Notes under the pieces: model-generated
Database searches by the model: none
Told to the model about the DNA's origin: nothing
Seen by the model: the letters and a program-made list of their open reading frames with translations, nothing else
Position numbers and translations under genes: made by a program
Source of the DNA: Glutamicibacter sp. JL.03c
GTDB taxonomy: Bacteria; Actinomycetota; Actinomycetes; Actinomycetales; Micrococcaceae
NCBI RefSeq assembly: GCF_025854375.1
Contig: NZ_CP107575.1
Coordinates: 2,046,001-2,110,000 of the forward strand
DNA length: 64,000 nt
Reading direction: 5' to 3'
Part shown: one piece after another, positions 55,216 to 64,000 of the stretch
Numbering within the stretch: position 1 is the stretch's first letter
How the letters are laid out: every line of letters starts with the position of its first letter

Positions 55216-55749
55216 ATGAGTAACACCAGCCCAGCGGCATCGAGCGTCCTGTACAGCGAGAAACTTTGGCCTTCGGCCAGCACCTGGATTTGGCCAATCA
55301 TCATCGCGCTGACCGCTGGTATCGCTGTGGCGCCGGTTAATACCGTGCTGGGCTGGGGCGTAGGCATAGCAATGCTCGTCGCCTTGGTCGTGATTTTCCT
55401 GGTCCGCGTCCCAACGATTGAAGTCACCGAAACCATGGTGACTGTTGGCCGAGCTAGCATCGAGCGTCAATTCATCGGCGAAGTCGTGGGTTACCGCGGA
55501 GATGAAGCGTTCAAGCAGCGTGGACAGAAATTGCACGGGCTTGCCTACATGTTGCTGCGCGGATGGCTCGATGGCGTCGTCCGAATGGAAGTCACCGACG
55601 AACGCGACACCACTCCGTACTGGCTGACTTCCACCCGCCGCCCAGAGGAACTGGCAGCCGCTTTGGGTGGGGTCATGTACGAGTTCACCGAAGAAGGCAA
55701 GGCGGAAGCGGTAGCCGAGGAAGAATCAGCGCAGGATTCCGAAGACTGA
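55216..55749 (+). CDS. DUF3093 membrane protein
   Basis: A 177-residue protein with two membrane segments (about 27-44 and 49-66) and a cytoplasmic domain with the family pattern YRGDEAFKQRGQKLHGLAYMLLRGWLDGVVRMEVTDERDTTPYWLTSTRRPEEL. An acidic tail closes it. The position matches Rv2698. Function unknown. Confidence 0.85.
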   Translation: MSNTSPAASSVLYSEKLWPSASTWIWPIIIALTAGIAVAPVNTVLGWGVGIAMLVALVVIFLVRVPTIEVTETMVTVGRASIERQFIGEVVGYRGDEAFKQRGQKLHGLAYMLLRGWLDGVVRMEVTDERDTTPYWLTSTRRPEELAAALGGVMYEFTEEGKAEAVAEEESAQDSED

Positions 55750-55787
55750 TTCCGCAGTTTCGCAAGTACTGAAAACTTCATATCGGC

Positions 55788-55830
55788 AATCCCCGGTGCT
55801 GGCTGCGAAGCAGTCCAGTCGCCGGGGATT
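55788..55830. terminator. Bidirectional terminator between DUF3093 and DUF4193 genes
   Basis: Outer stem AATCCCCGG / CCGGGGATT and an inner GGCTGC-GAA-GCAGTC hairpin, in the convergent gap. Followed by TATCC on the plus strand; the last base touches the DUF4193 stop. Confidence 0.75.
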
Positions 55831-56129
55831 TATCCTTCACACTCGCTGCAGAATTTTTGCCCGTTATCCTCCCGCACCAGTTGCGTGCGGTGGCGGACCA
55901 TGAAGCATGAAGCGCAGGTGAATTCGTCGGCTTGTTCGCTCAGAATCTCGACGCCGGCTTCTTCCTCGGCTGCTTCTCCGCCTGGGAGCACGTATTCTTC
56001 AGCCAAGAACGTTTCGGTTTCGTCGATCAGGTTCGCCATTTGCGCGGTCTTGCCGGCCTTGAGCTGAGCGATCTCTTTGGCGCGTTCCTCTTTTGGGATG
56101 ACGGTTGATGCAGCAGATTCAAAGGCCAT
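55830..56129 (-). CDS. DUF4193 zinc-ribbon-like protein
   Basis: A 99-residue acidic protein with a C-terminal CxxC pair arrangement (CASC and CSEC), likely a zinc ribbon, as in the DUF4193 family (Rv2699c type). The N-terminus is helical with ERAKEIAQLKAGKTAQ. The ATG at 56129 is the family start. Probably an accessory to transcription or RNA machinery by its look, but nothing is shown. Confidence 0.85.
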   Translation of the reverse strand: MAFESAASTVIPKEERAKEIAQLKAGKTAQMANLIDETETFLAEEYVLPGGEAAEEEAGVEILSEQADEFTCASCFMVRHRTQLVREDNGQKFCSECEG

Positions 56130-56388
56130 GATCGTTTTCCGCTCTTTCCTGCAGGTATTCTTCCGAGCCGGTAGCTTCACCACGTGAAAATTCATACCAG
56201 CATAAAAGTATAACGTTCTTCGAGCCAATCCATTCCTTCACACCGAGACATCAGCCACCGGCTGAAGGTTCGGAAAATAGGACGTGAAGTTGATGACTAA
56301 TCTTGCGCCACACCCGGGGCGGTGGTAGGAATTCAGCCGTCAAGGTGGCAGAGTTTTACTCAGGAAATAGAGCGTGTGGAGGGTATTA

Positions 56389-57453
56389 ATGCGTCAGCTG
56401 AGACTGGTAGGAATTCATGAAAATGGTTCCAGCCTGCAGGTCAGCAGTGACGACGGGATGAGCTACGAGCTCCCCGTTGACGATGCACTGCGCAGTGCAA
56501 TGGCAGAAATAGCTCGCTCACGGGCTCCGAGGAACCGTGAAGAGTCCTCCTCGGTCCACTCGCCACGTGAGATTCAGGCACGGGTACGTGCTGGCGCTTC
56601 TGCCTATGATCTGTCGCTTGAATGGGACGTTCCAGTAGAGGACATCGTGAAGTACGAGGGTCCTGTGCTTGCAGAACGCGAGCACATGGCTGAGCTTGCG
56701 CGACGCGTGGAAGTTTCGGGACCGCAGACCGATGCTGAATACCGCGAGGTCTTTGGCGAAGAACCAGCGGATCTTGGATCCATGGTTGTTCACCGCTTTA
56801 ATCAGTTGCATATTGATAGCGAGACCGCACGGTGGAATTCCTGGAAGGATCCAGAAGGCCAGTGGATCATCACCGTTGAATTCGATTCGCCGTTGCCGAC
56901 GGAAAATGTCGAGTCCCTTGGGTCCGATTCGTCGGCGGCATCGGAGAACATCGCTCGTTGGGCTTTCTCCCCTGCACGCAAGACGCTGAAGAACTTGAAT
57001 CGTTGGGCGCAAACGCTCAGCGAACAAGTCGCTCCGGAATATTTTCGTCCCATCTCTGCTGTGAACCAGTCGGAGCCGGAGCCGCCAGCTTCCAATTCTC
57101 CTGAAGTTGATGAGACTGAAGAACTGGTGACCCTGCTCAATGCTCGTCGTGGCCAGCGCCCGAAGGACCAGGACCCGGACCGCGAGTCCCGTTTCAACGA
57201 CATTATCGAGCGTGGCATGAGCAAGTACGATGCCGAGGATGACGACTCCCTGCCCCACCTGCCGCAGGGCATTTCGCCGCGCACTTCGCAGCTGGTTGTA
57301 GTCACCGATTCCGATCAGGACGACTCCGACGCCGAGGACAAGCAGGGCGAACAGAACACCGAGGACTCCTCGCCGCGCAAGGCCAAGCGCTCATCGGTCC
57401 CAAGCTGGGACGACATCATGTTCGGCAAGCGCAAGAAGGACACTGATTCCTGA
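56389..57453 (+). CDS. sepH: Septation protein SepH
   Basis: A 354-residue cell division protein of actinobacteria that binds and stimulates FtsZ assembly in Streptomyces and mycobacteria. The N-terminal DUF3071 domain contains the helix-turn-helix-like segment VRAGASAYDLSLEWDVPVEDIVKYEGPVLAEREHMAELAR. The C-terminal half is disordered and acidic, ending in a conserved basic tip (SSVPSWDDIMFGKRKK). GGAGGG stands 6 bases before the ATG at 56389. Transcribed away from the DUF4193 gene. Confidence 0.93.
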   Translation: MRQLRLVGIHENGSSLQVSSDDGMSYELPVDDALRSAMAEIARSRAPRNREESSSVHSPREIQARVRAGASAYDLSLEWDVPVEDIVKYEGPVLAEREHMAELARRVEVSGPQTDAEYREVFGEEPADLGSMVVHRFNQLHIDSETARWNSWKDPEGQWIITVEFDSPLPTENVESLGSDSSAASENIARWAFSPARKTLKNLNRWAQTLSEQVAPEYFRPISAVNQSEPEPPASNSPEVDETEELVTLLNARRGQRPKDQDPDRESRFNDIIERGMSKYDAEDDDSLPHLPQGISPRTSQLVVVTDSDQDDSDAEDKQGEQNTEDSSPRKAKRSSVPSWDDIMFGKRKKDTDS

Positions 57454-57472
57454 TCAGTGTGAGTAACGTTCT

Positions 57473-57514
57473 AATGCGATCGGGCAGCACCTGCAGGTGC
57501 TGCCCGATCGCATT
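57473..57514. terminator. Perfect 42-bp palindromic terminator after sepH
   Basis: Every base of the 42-bp stretch pairs with its mirror partner (arms beginning AATGCGATCGGGCAGCACCTG). The plus strand ends in ATTTTC. It sits 20 bp after sepH and 3 bp before the convergent hydrolase gene, so it can stop both. Confidence 0.9.
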
Positions 57515-57516
57515 TT

Positions 57517-58701
57517 CTATGTAGTTCGATGCACCAGCAACGGAACGTATCGCTCCCCCGAAGTCAACGATCCGTGTTGCCCGACCATGTCGAAGGCCAT
57601 CGGGGCGACCCGGCGCCCATCATAAAAAGCGATGGGCTCTGCAGCCAAGATCATCAGGTCGCCCAGCCGGGCGGCATGTTCAGGGCTGATCGGCCCGAAA
57701 TAGCCTCGTTCGATAGCTTCCTTGCGGGTCAGGACCCATGCTTTGGCGCCGAACTCCCTGTGCCACGCACGCTTGACTTCCAGTCTGCCCGCATCATTTG
57801 TTTCCGACGCAAAGGTAAGCTGAACTCCACGAGGTTCCCCGCTGGTCAGCTCTACGCCTTCAATCAGTTCCGGATACTGGCTGTAGTCGATCCGCTGCGA
57901 TCGCGGTACATCGACCATTCCGTGGTCGCCGGTGATGAGCACCGTGGTTTGCTCCGGCAGTCGGGACACCAGGTTCTTGATGACGTAATCGAGTTCTTCC
58001 AAGGTGTCGCGCCATTGGTTCGAATCGACTCCGAATTTGTGTCCGGTCTTATCCAGCTCGTTGAAGTAGGTGTAGACCAGTGCGCTGCGATGCGTTTCAA
58101 AGACGGCATGCGTTGCTCGTGCCCGGGCCATCGGCTGATTCGCCGCGACGAACTTCGGCCCGCGCAAGGAGGCGCGAGTTAACGCGGACTTCGCGAACAT
58201 TGGAATGGAAACTGTGGCGACATGTATTCCGTGCTCAGTCACCTTTTCGAATACCGTCGGGCGGGCTTGCCATGCCTCTGGATTCAGATCGCCGGGCCAG
58301 CCGCCGAGCTGATTGACCACTCGACGTCGTGCTGGATCGATCACGTCGTATCCGAGCATTCCGTGTTCTCCCGGAGTGACACCGGTGGCGAGGCTGCTCA
58401 GCGATGTTGCCGTGGTCGAGGGGAACCCTGTTCCGATCTTGCGGCCCAGGGCAAAGAGCGATCGCAAATATGGCGCGTGGCCAACATGGCTCTTGAGCTG
58501 GTTCCACCCCAGGCCGTCCACCATGATGACAACTACGCGCTTGGTCGGCTTGAATCCAAGGGCATTGTCGTATCCCGGGACCCCTAGCGCGGCTGCCGCG
58601 GAAGGAAGGATCTCGGAGAGTGTCGCCTCGCCATACTGCGGCGCGTCAGGGATTTTTTGCTCTGGCACCGACAGTTCAGTTTCATTCAGCGACTCGTTCA
58701 T
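57517..58701 (-). CDS. Alkaline phosphatase superfamily phosphodiesterase
   Basis: A 394-residue protein of the nucleotide pyrophosphatase/phosphodiesterase type. Metal and nucleophile motifs: VVVIMVDGLGWNQ (Asp), GFPSTTATSLSSLATG (Thr nucleophile), YFNELDKTGHKFG (Asp/His) and ITGDHGMVD (Asp-His). No signal peptide, so probably cytoplasmic. The ATG at 58701 is chosen; a TTG at 58707 would overlap the DUF5998 stop. Substrate unknown. Confidence 0.88.
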   Translation of the reverse strand: MNESLNETELSVPEQKIPDAPQYGEATLSEILPSAAAALGVPGYDNALGFKPTKRVVVIMVDGLGWNQLKSHVGHAPYLRSLFALGRKIGTGFPSTTATSLSSLATGVTPGEHGMLGYDVIDPARRRVVNQLGGWPGDLNPEAWQARPTVFEKVTEHGIHVATVSIPMFAKSALTRASLRGPKFVAANQPMARARATHAVFETHRSALVYTYFNELDKTGHKFGVDSNQWRDTLEELDYVIKNLVSRLPEQTTVLITGDHGMVDVPRSQRIDYSQYPELIEGVELTSGEPRGVQLTFASETNDAGRLEVKRAWHREFGAKAWVLTRKEAIERGYFGPISPEHAARLGDLMILAAEPIAFYDGRRVAPMAFDMVGQHGSLTSGERYVPLLVHRTT

Positions 58702-58703
58702 GC

Positions 58704-59291
58704 TCAAGCGATCGTTGCCAAACGTAGTCGTACTGCGAATTCACGGGCCTTGTTCACCGCGCGCTGGCCGTCGGCTTCGGCACTGACCCGAATCACGAGG
58801 TCCTCCGGCTGTGAAGTGCCGTTGAGGCCATGGTCGGCATCGCATTGGGGATCTCCGCAGGCCGCTGGCGCGAGGTCGATGCGCTTAGTGCCGCCCCAGG
58901 ACATGCCGAAGGTCAATTCCTTCACCGCATCGGCCGAAGAATAGTGCTGCGGCTGGTGGTACACATAGCTCGTTGCTACCGACGCAATCCTCGAAAGTGC
59001 AATCATTTCGACAGATACTTGCGCCATGACATCCTTGCCGTGGTCATCAAGCTGCTGATCATCGACGTGCAGGATGAAAAGCACTTTTTCACTTTTCACC
59101 ATGACCGTAATATGGCGGTGCACTTCGGTGTGGTCGAAATGAGTTTCCAGGTGTACATAGTGGTCAAGTACTGGCTGCCCGGCCATGGCTTCAGCAAGGA
59201 CATCCTGGACCATCTGCGGGTAGAAGCCCGCCCGTACCAGATCGTCGAGAAGCTCAGCGCCCGGAGCAGTCGAATATGTTGGAGAACTCAT
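58704..59291 (-). CDS. DUF5998 family protein
   Basis: A 195-residue actinobacterial protein of unknown function. The family pattern includes LLDDLVRAGFYPQMVQDVLAEAMAGQPVLDHYVHLETHFDHTEVHRHITVMV and ACGDPQCDADHGLNG, the latter with paired Cys. It lies between the fusion GNAT/ligase gene and the phosphodiesterase gene, 2 bp before the latter's ATG, in an order I recall from other actinobacteria. Confidence 0.85.
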   Translation of the reverse strand: MSSPTYSTAPGAELLDDLVRAGFYPQMVQDVLAEAMAGQPVLDHYVHLETHFDHTEVHRHITVMVKSEKVLFILHVDDQQLDDHGKDVMAQVSVEMIALSRIASVATSYVYHQPQHYSSADAVKELTFGMSWGGTKRIDLAPAACGDPQCDADHGLNGTSQPEDLVIRVSAEADGQRAVNKAREFAVRLRLATIA

Positions 59292-59341
59292 AGGCCAAGT
59301 CTACTCAGTAGCTCCGGCCAATTCACGTTTTGCGTCTCGGC

Positions 59342-62002
59342 TCAGCTCCTCAAGGCTCGCCGGACGCTATCGGTGCGCTGCTCAGCATTGCTGATCTGGA
59401 TATTGACCGAGAGGACACTCAATGAATCAGCCGCGACCGAAATCGGAGCGAATTTCGCGACGGTGACCTCGGGATGGTTGTCCTTGAACAGCGACACCCT
59501 GGTGATGAAGTCCTTCAAGGCGTGCAGATCAACCGCGGCAAGTCCCTGATACCCAAGCAGGCGAACGCTGCTTCGCGGGCGGCGGATCAACTGCTCCAGA
59601 TCATAGGTGGACAGCGGTGCGACACCGTGGGCCCAATCGTCCAACAGATTCACCGGGTCGCCGCTGAGACCGAACGAAATAACCGGTCCGAGGAGCGGAT
59701 CTTCTACGGCCTTGAGCACGCATGCCTGGCCGGCCGGGGCCATGCTTTGGACTTCCAGTGCATCAACGCCATAGGTCTGCATCAGCATCCTCATATGGGT
59801 GAAGTTCGCTTCCAGACTCGGCCGGTCCGGAATGCTCAACCTGACGCCGCCGAGATCCAATCTTTGGCGCAGGTCTGGATCATTGGCTTTGAGCGCGACA
59901 GGCCAGCCCAATTCATCAGCTGCTGCCACTGCTTCTTCAACAGTATTGACGACTCGTGATCCGTAGATCTGGATCCCATAGAAGCCCAGTAGCTTTTGCG
60001 CCTGAGCTTCGGATAGTTCTAATAGGTTGGAGCCCGAAACAGAAGTCACCAGTTCCGCAAGGTAGTCATCAGCACCGTCGGAATCGATGCCCGCGGGGTC
60101 TTCGATGCCCTCGTAGGGAACCTCAACCCACTGCTGGTAGCCGTAGGCTTTCGCCAAGGCCCCGATAGCGGTGGTCGGCGAGGTATACAGCGGAACGCCT
60201 TGCTTCACTCCTCCGGCGATTTCGGAATCCGACAGACCGGGAACCAAGGTCACGATCGGCTTGGATTGGTGGAGGAGTTCTCGGGCGACCTTGAGAACCG
60301 CTGAGGTTTCCAGCCCGGAATACGGCAGATGCGCCAGGAGCACCGTGTGGACTTCTGGATCGTCGACCAGTTCCTGGAGCCGGCGCCGAAGCATGGGGAT
60401 GGCTCGCGACTGCCCAACGCTGTAGTCGAGTTCTTCGCCGCGGATCACTGTATTGAGATTTCGGTCTTCGGCAACATCGCAAACGACTTCGGCGATCGTC
60501 AGCGAATTGGACAAGATCGCGACGTTTGGTCCTTGCGGCGGAGGGAAAACCGAAAGCAGCGAAGTGACATCCAGGAGTTCTTCGGATGAGCGAACGCGAA
60601 TGACTCCGGATTGACGCAAGATCGCATTCATCGCCCCCGCAGGGGCCTGCCCGACCCTCACCGAGTGGCCCGGAGGCAGGCGTCGGCCCATGACATCGGT
60701 TTTGGCCACGACGACGGGCTTGCGACGAGCGAGCCTACGGGCGATGCGCGCGAATTTACGCGGATTGCCGAAGGACTCCAGGTACATGGCCACAACGTCC
60801 GTCCGCGGATCATCCTCGAAAAATTGCATGGCGTCATTGCCGGATACATCGGCGCGCAGCCCAGCGGAAATCGCGCTGCTCACCCCAACAGCATGTTGGA
60901 TGCCAACGCCCTGAAGAATCATTCCCATGGCCGCCGATTGACTGAAGAACCCGACGTTGCCCGGCTTCGATACCCCAGTGCTCCCTGAGATGTGCAGGTT
61001 CACTTCCGGATCGGTATTGGTCAGCCCGAGCGAGGCAGGGCCGAGAACGCGCATGCCGTTGGCCCGGGCCAGCGCCACGAGCTCTCGCTGGGCACTCAGC
61101 CCTTGGGCCGACTCGTACCCGGCTGACATGATGACCAGAGCTTTCACGCCATGTCTTGCGCAGTCCTTGATTGCTTCGAGGATTCCCGCGCGGGGGATGC
61201 ATAACACCGCCACGTCTACTGGGCCCGGCAGTTCGGTGACCTTGCCGTACGCGACCATGCCGCCGACTTCCAGCGCCGCATCGTTGACCGCGTAAACGGT
61301 GCCGGTATACCCGGACTCGACGATACGTTCTAGAACATCGTGGCCCAGTTTTCCCCAGGTGCGGCTGGCGCCTATCACTGCGATGGACTGCGGTGATAAT
61401 AGGCCTGCGACACTGCTGGCTTCGGCTCGGTGTTCCCGGGATTCGGTGACTTCGCGCGATTTGTCGGTGGGGTTAATGGAGAATTCCAGCATCACTACGC
61501 CGTCTTCGAAGTGCCTGGCCACTGCGTAGCCGGCTTCCGAAAAGACCGTGAGCATTTTGCGGTTTTCCGGTAGCACCTCTGCGGAGAATTTCTCGATGCC
61601 GTTCTCGCGGGCGGCGGCGGCCAGATGCTCAAGCAAGATGGATCCGATCCCCGTGCCCTGGTATTCGTCGGAGACGTTGAAGGCGACTTCGGCCTCTTGC
61701 GGATCGTCAAGGCGGTCATAGCGTCCAACACCGATGATTTTTGATCCGCGCACCACGGTGAAAGCGACCCGATTCACATGATCGACGTTCGTGAATCGTT
61801 CGAGCTCTTTAGGGGTCAGCGAGGACTTGTACGTAAAATAGCGTAGGTAGACCGAGGTTTCAGACTGATGCTGGTGCATCTCCTGCAGGGCTTGCGCGTC
61901 CAGCGGGGTGATGGGCCGCAAATGTGCCGTTGTCCCGTCGCGAAGCACAACATCAGCTTCCCAATGCGCCGGATATGCCGCCGAAAGTTTACGATCCACC
62001 AT
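59342..62002 (-). CDS. GNAT / acyl-CoA ligase (NDP-forming)-like fusion protein
   Basis: An 886-residue fusion. Residues 20-175 are a GNAT domain with the acetyl-CoA loop DEYQGTGIGSIL (113-124). From 199 a CoA-binding Rossmann domain (LLSPQSIAVIGAS), a succinyl-CoA-synthetase-like flavodoxin part (about 350-600) and an ATP-grasp domain (about 670-880) follow, as in NDP-forming acyl-CoA synthetases. It resembles protein lysine acetyltransferases of the Pat type, in which the ligase-like part regulates acetylation, but here the GNAT comes first. Targets might include acyl-CoA synthetases. Divergent from parC. Confidence 0.88.
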   Translation of the reverse strand: MVDRKLSAAYPAHWEADVVLRDGTTAHLRPITPLDAQALQEMHQHQSETSVYLRYFTYKSSLTPKELERFTNVDHVNRVAFTVVRGSKIIGVGRYDRLDDPQEAEVAFNVSDEYQGTGIGSILLEHLAAAARENGIEKFSAEVLPENRKMLTVFSEAGYAVARHFEDGVVMLEFSINPTDKSREVTESREHRAEASSVAGLLSPQSIAVIGASRTWGKLGHDVLERIVESGYTGTVYAVNDAALEVGGMVAYGKVTELPGPVDVAVLCIPRAGILEAIKDCARHGVKALVIMSAGYESAQGLSAQRELVALARANGMRVLGPASLGLTNTDPEVNLHISGSTGVSKPGNVGFFSQSAAMGMILQGVGIQHAVGVSSAISAGLRADVSGNDAMQFFEDDPRTDVVAMYLESFGNPRKFARIARRLARRKPVVVAKTDVMGRRLPPGHSVRVGQAPAGAMNAILRQSGVIRVRSSEELLDVTSLLSVFPPPQGPNVAILSNSLTIAEVVCDVAEDRNLNTVIRGEELDYSVGQSRAIPMLRRRLQELVDDPEVHTVLLAHLPYSGLETSAVLKVARELLHQSKPIVTLVPGLSDSEIAGGVKQGVPLYTSPTTAIGALAKAYGYQQWVEVPYEGIEDPAGIDSDGADDYLAELVTSVSGSNLLELSEAQAQKLLGFYGIQIYGSRVVNTVEEAVAAADELGWPVALKANDPDLRQRLDLGGVRLSIPDRPSLEANFTHMRMLMQTYGVDALEVQSMAPAGQACVLKAVEDPLLGPVISFGLSGDPVNLLDDWAHGVAPLSTYDLEQLIRRPRSSVRLLGYQGLAAVDLHALKDFITRVSLFKDNHPEVTVAKFAPISVAADSLSVLSVNIQISNAEQRTDSVRRALRS

Positions 62003-62100
62003 AGGCTTAGGATAGTCGCGACCTTGGTGATGTGCCCAGACGCAACACGAAGTATCGACAGCTCCGGCCGCACGACAGCAGATGAAGGACAAAAAGAGTA

Positions 62101-64000
62101 ATGGCTCGAAAGAAGTCTGAAGAGATTCCAGAGGATTTCGTTGAAAACATCGTCGACATCGACGTCACCAATGAAATGGAATCCTCCTTCTTGGAGTACG
62201 CCTACTCCGTCATCTATTCACGCGCACTTCCCGATGCCCGAGACGGGCTGAAACCGGTCCAGCGTCGAATCCTGTTCCAGATGTCCCAGATGGGCTTGCG
62301 CCCCGAGAAGGGGCACGTGAAGTCTGCGCGCGTGGTCGGCGAAGTCATGGGTAAATTGCACCCGCATGGTGACGCCGCGATTTATGATGCGATGGTCCGC
62401 CTGGCCCAAGATTTCTCGCTGCGTCTGCCGTTGATTGATGGCCATGGCAACTTCGGTTCCCTTGACGATGGGCCAGCGGCGCCGCGTTATACCGAGGCTC
62501 GCTTGGCGGCATCAGCCGTAGCGATGACCGCGAACCTCGACGAAGAGGTCGTCAACTTCATTCCGAACTACGACAACCAGTTCATGCAGCCAGAAGTGCT
62601 CCCGGCCGCCTTCCCGAACCTGCTGGTTAATGGAACCACCGGCATCGCCGTGGGAATGGCCACGAATATGGCACCCCACAATCTCGGCGAAGTCATCGCA
62701 GCCTCCCGCCACCTGTTGCTGGAGCCTGAAGCAACCGTGGAAGAACTGATGAAGTTCATTCCCGGACCCGATTTGCCCTCCGGCGGAAGCATCATCGGAC
62801 TCGATGGCGTGAAAGATGCATACCGCACTGGCCGCGGACTGTTCCGTACCCGCGCTACGGTAGCGCTGGAGAAAATCTCGGCGCGCAAGTCGGCCTTGGT
62901 CGTCACCGAGCTTCCTTACACCGTAGGGCCGGAGAAAGTCATTGAAAAGATCAAGGACGGGGTCAACAACAAGAAGATCGTCGGGATCTCCGATGTCGTC
63001 GATCTCACCGATCGCCATCATGGCTTGAAACTGGTCATTGAGCTGAAGAATGGTTTCAATCCCAACGCCGTGCTGGCCAGCCTTTACAAGTACACCCCGA
63101 TGGAAGATTCCTTCGGCATCAATAACGTTGCCTTGGTTAACGGGCAGCCGCGGACCATGGGGCTGCGCGAGCTGCTCACCGTGTACGTAGACCACCGGAT
63201 CGACGTTGTTCGCCGACGGACCGTTCACCGCTTGGCCAAGCGTGAAGACCGGTTGCACTTGGTCGAGGGCCTGCTGATCGCCATCGTTGATATCGACGAC
63301 GTCATCGCCATCATCCGCTCTTCCGAACAGACCAACGAGGCGCGCCAGCGCCTGATGACCGTCTTCGACTTGAGCGAGCCGCAAGCCAACCACATTCTGG
63401 AACTGCGCCTGCGCCAGTTGACCAAATATTCAAAGCTTGAATTGGAAACTGAAGCAGAACAGCTGCGCGAGGACATCGAGAAGCTGCGCGCCATTTTGGA
63501 GTCGGATCAGCTGTTGCGCTCTGTCGTCTCCGACGAACTGGAAGAGATGTCCGATACCTTCGGCACTCCGCGACGCACCAAACTGCTCAAATCCGCGCAG
63601 CTCGCCCCGCTCAAGGGCACCGCGCTGCCCGAAGCTGTAGGCAACGGCAAGCAGGCCAAGCTGGCCATGGAGATCTCCGATAGCGCCTGCTGGGCTTTGC
63701 TCTCTGCCACCGGCCAGATCGCGCGGACCCACGACCGCACAGACCTGGACTTCTCTTCGGCTCGCATCAAACATGACGTGCTGCTCTCCCAGGTGCCTTC
63801 CACAGCCCGCGGTGAGATCGGCGCGCTGACCAGCACCGGCCGGATCATCCGCATCTCCCTGATCGATGTGCCAGCTCTTCCAGAGTCCCATGGATTCCCG
63901 CAGCTGGCACAGGGCGTGCCGGTCGCGGAATTCTTGAAGCTGTCAAAGAACGAATCGGTGATCGCGCTGGTCCCGCTGAACGCGGTGCTGGCCATCGGTA
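62101..64000 (+). CDS. parC: DNA topoisomerase IV subunit A, cut by window edge
   Basis: The DNA-cleaving subunit of a type IIA topoisomerase; 633 codons are visible before the edge. The catalytic Tyr130 is in [10 protein letters not shown], and the helix [10 protein letters not shown] (87-96) is the quinolone pocket, with Ala92 where E. coli GyrA has Ser83 and Asp96 at the Asp87 position. The coiled-coil gate (about 380-480) and the start of the beta-propeller (GTPRRTKLL) follow. GAAGGA stands 10 bases upstream. The name parC rather than gyrA rests on the neighbourhood and length style. Confidence 0.9.
   Translation, partial: MARKKSEEIPEDFVENIVDIDVTNEMESSFLEYAYSVIYSRALPDARDGLKPVQRRILFQMSQMGLRPEKGHVKSARVVGEVMGKLHPHGDAAIYDAMVRLAQDFSLRLPLIDGHGNFGSLDDGPAAPRYTEARLAASAVAMTANLDEEVVNFIPNYDNQFMQPEVLPAAFPNLLVNGTTGIAVGMATNMAPHNLGEVIAASRHLLLEPEATVEELMKFIPGPDLPSGGSIIGLDGVKDAYRTGRGLFRTRATVALEKISARKSALVVTELPYTVGPEKVIEKIKDGVNNKKIVGISDVVDLTDRHHGLKLVIELKNGFNPNAVLASLYKYTPMEDSFGINNVALVNGQPRTMGLRELLTVYVDHRIDVVRRRTVHRLAKREDRLHLVEGLLIAIVDIDDVIAIIRSSEQTNEARQRLMTVFDLSEPQANHILELRLRQLTKYSKLELETEAEQLREDIEKLRAILESDQLLRSVVSDELEEMSDTFGTPRRTKLLKSAQLAPLKGTALPEAVGNGKQAKLAMEISDSACWALLSATGQIARTHDRTDLDFSSARIKHDVLLSQVPSTARGEIGALTSTGRIIRISLIDVPALPESHGFPQLAQGVPVAEFLKLSKNESVIALVPLNAVLAIG

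Overview
The window reads as a chromosomal core segment of a high-GC actinobacterium of the Micrococcaceae (Arthrobacter/Glutamicibacter type). The signs are: coding GC of roughly 60%; actinobacterial markers (SepH, DUF4193, DUF3093, DUF3159, DUF3710, DUF3000, DUF5998, an HGxxPAAW-like protein and the Trp-associated membrane protein); and a gene order at 47.9-56.1 kb that I recall from the mycobacterial Rv2689c-Rv2699c neighbourhood. The genus is inference from gene style, not a database result. There is no prophage, insertion sequence or CRISPR array.

Layout. Positions 1-18.6 kb are mostly one long minus-strand biosynthetic run. In transcription order it holds a PD-(D/E)XK protein, def, fmt, rsmB, rpe, an FMN riboswitch, ribM-ribD-ribE-ribBA-ribH, hisE-hisG-hisF, then hisI-trpE-membrane protein-HGxxPAAW-trpC-trpB (trpB is cut by the window edge). 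A lower-GC block on the opposite strand (5.46-7.27 kb: a DUF6318 lipoprotein and a secreted PKD-type protein), next to a TIGR03085 gene, separates hisF from hisI. Seven tRNA genes (Gly, Cys, Val, Gly, Val, Gly, Gly) lie at 18.76-19.50 kb, followed by an orphan MT0933-type antitoxin and a BenE transporter.

21-31.6 kb holds zapE, an sseA-sufE-ybaK sulfur/translation-quality group, an alpha/beta hydrolase, msrB, a DUF6421-SDR-threonine aldolase cluster, DUF3000 and RNase D. 31.6-38.4 kb holds a fadA-fadB beta-oxidation pair behind a palindromic operator, a Rieske lipoprotein, an aldo/keto reductase and argG with an ArgR-type box. 38.5-44.9 kb is a minus-strand group around dxs; it includes a GNAT gene broken by an in-frame stop. 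acnA follows, with a palindrome in its upstream region.

47.9-56.1 kb is the conserved actinobacterial block: TRAM RNA methyltransferase, a KimA-like APC permease, two RCK/TrkA proteins, DUF3159, OB-fold, DUF3710, dut, DUF3093 and DUF4193. The permease and RCK pair suggest a potassium-uptake module without a TrkH-type channel. The right end carries sepH, a phosphodiesterase-type hydrolase, DUF5998, a GNAT/acyl-CoA-ligase-like fusion and the first 633 codons of a topoisomerase IV A subunit (parC).

The best candidates for undescribed biology are the DUF6421-SDR-threonine aldolase cluster, the KimA-like/RCK module with its DUF neighbours, and the lipoprotein/PKD island inside the his genes. Starts were chosen from ribosome binding sites and family alignment from memory; no searches were run.
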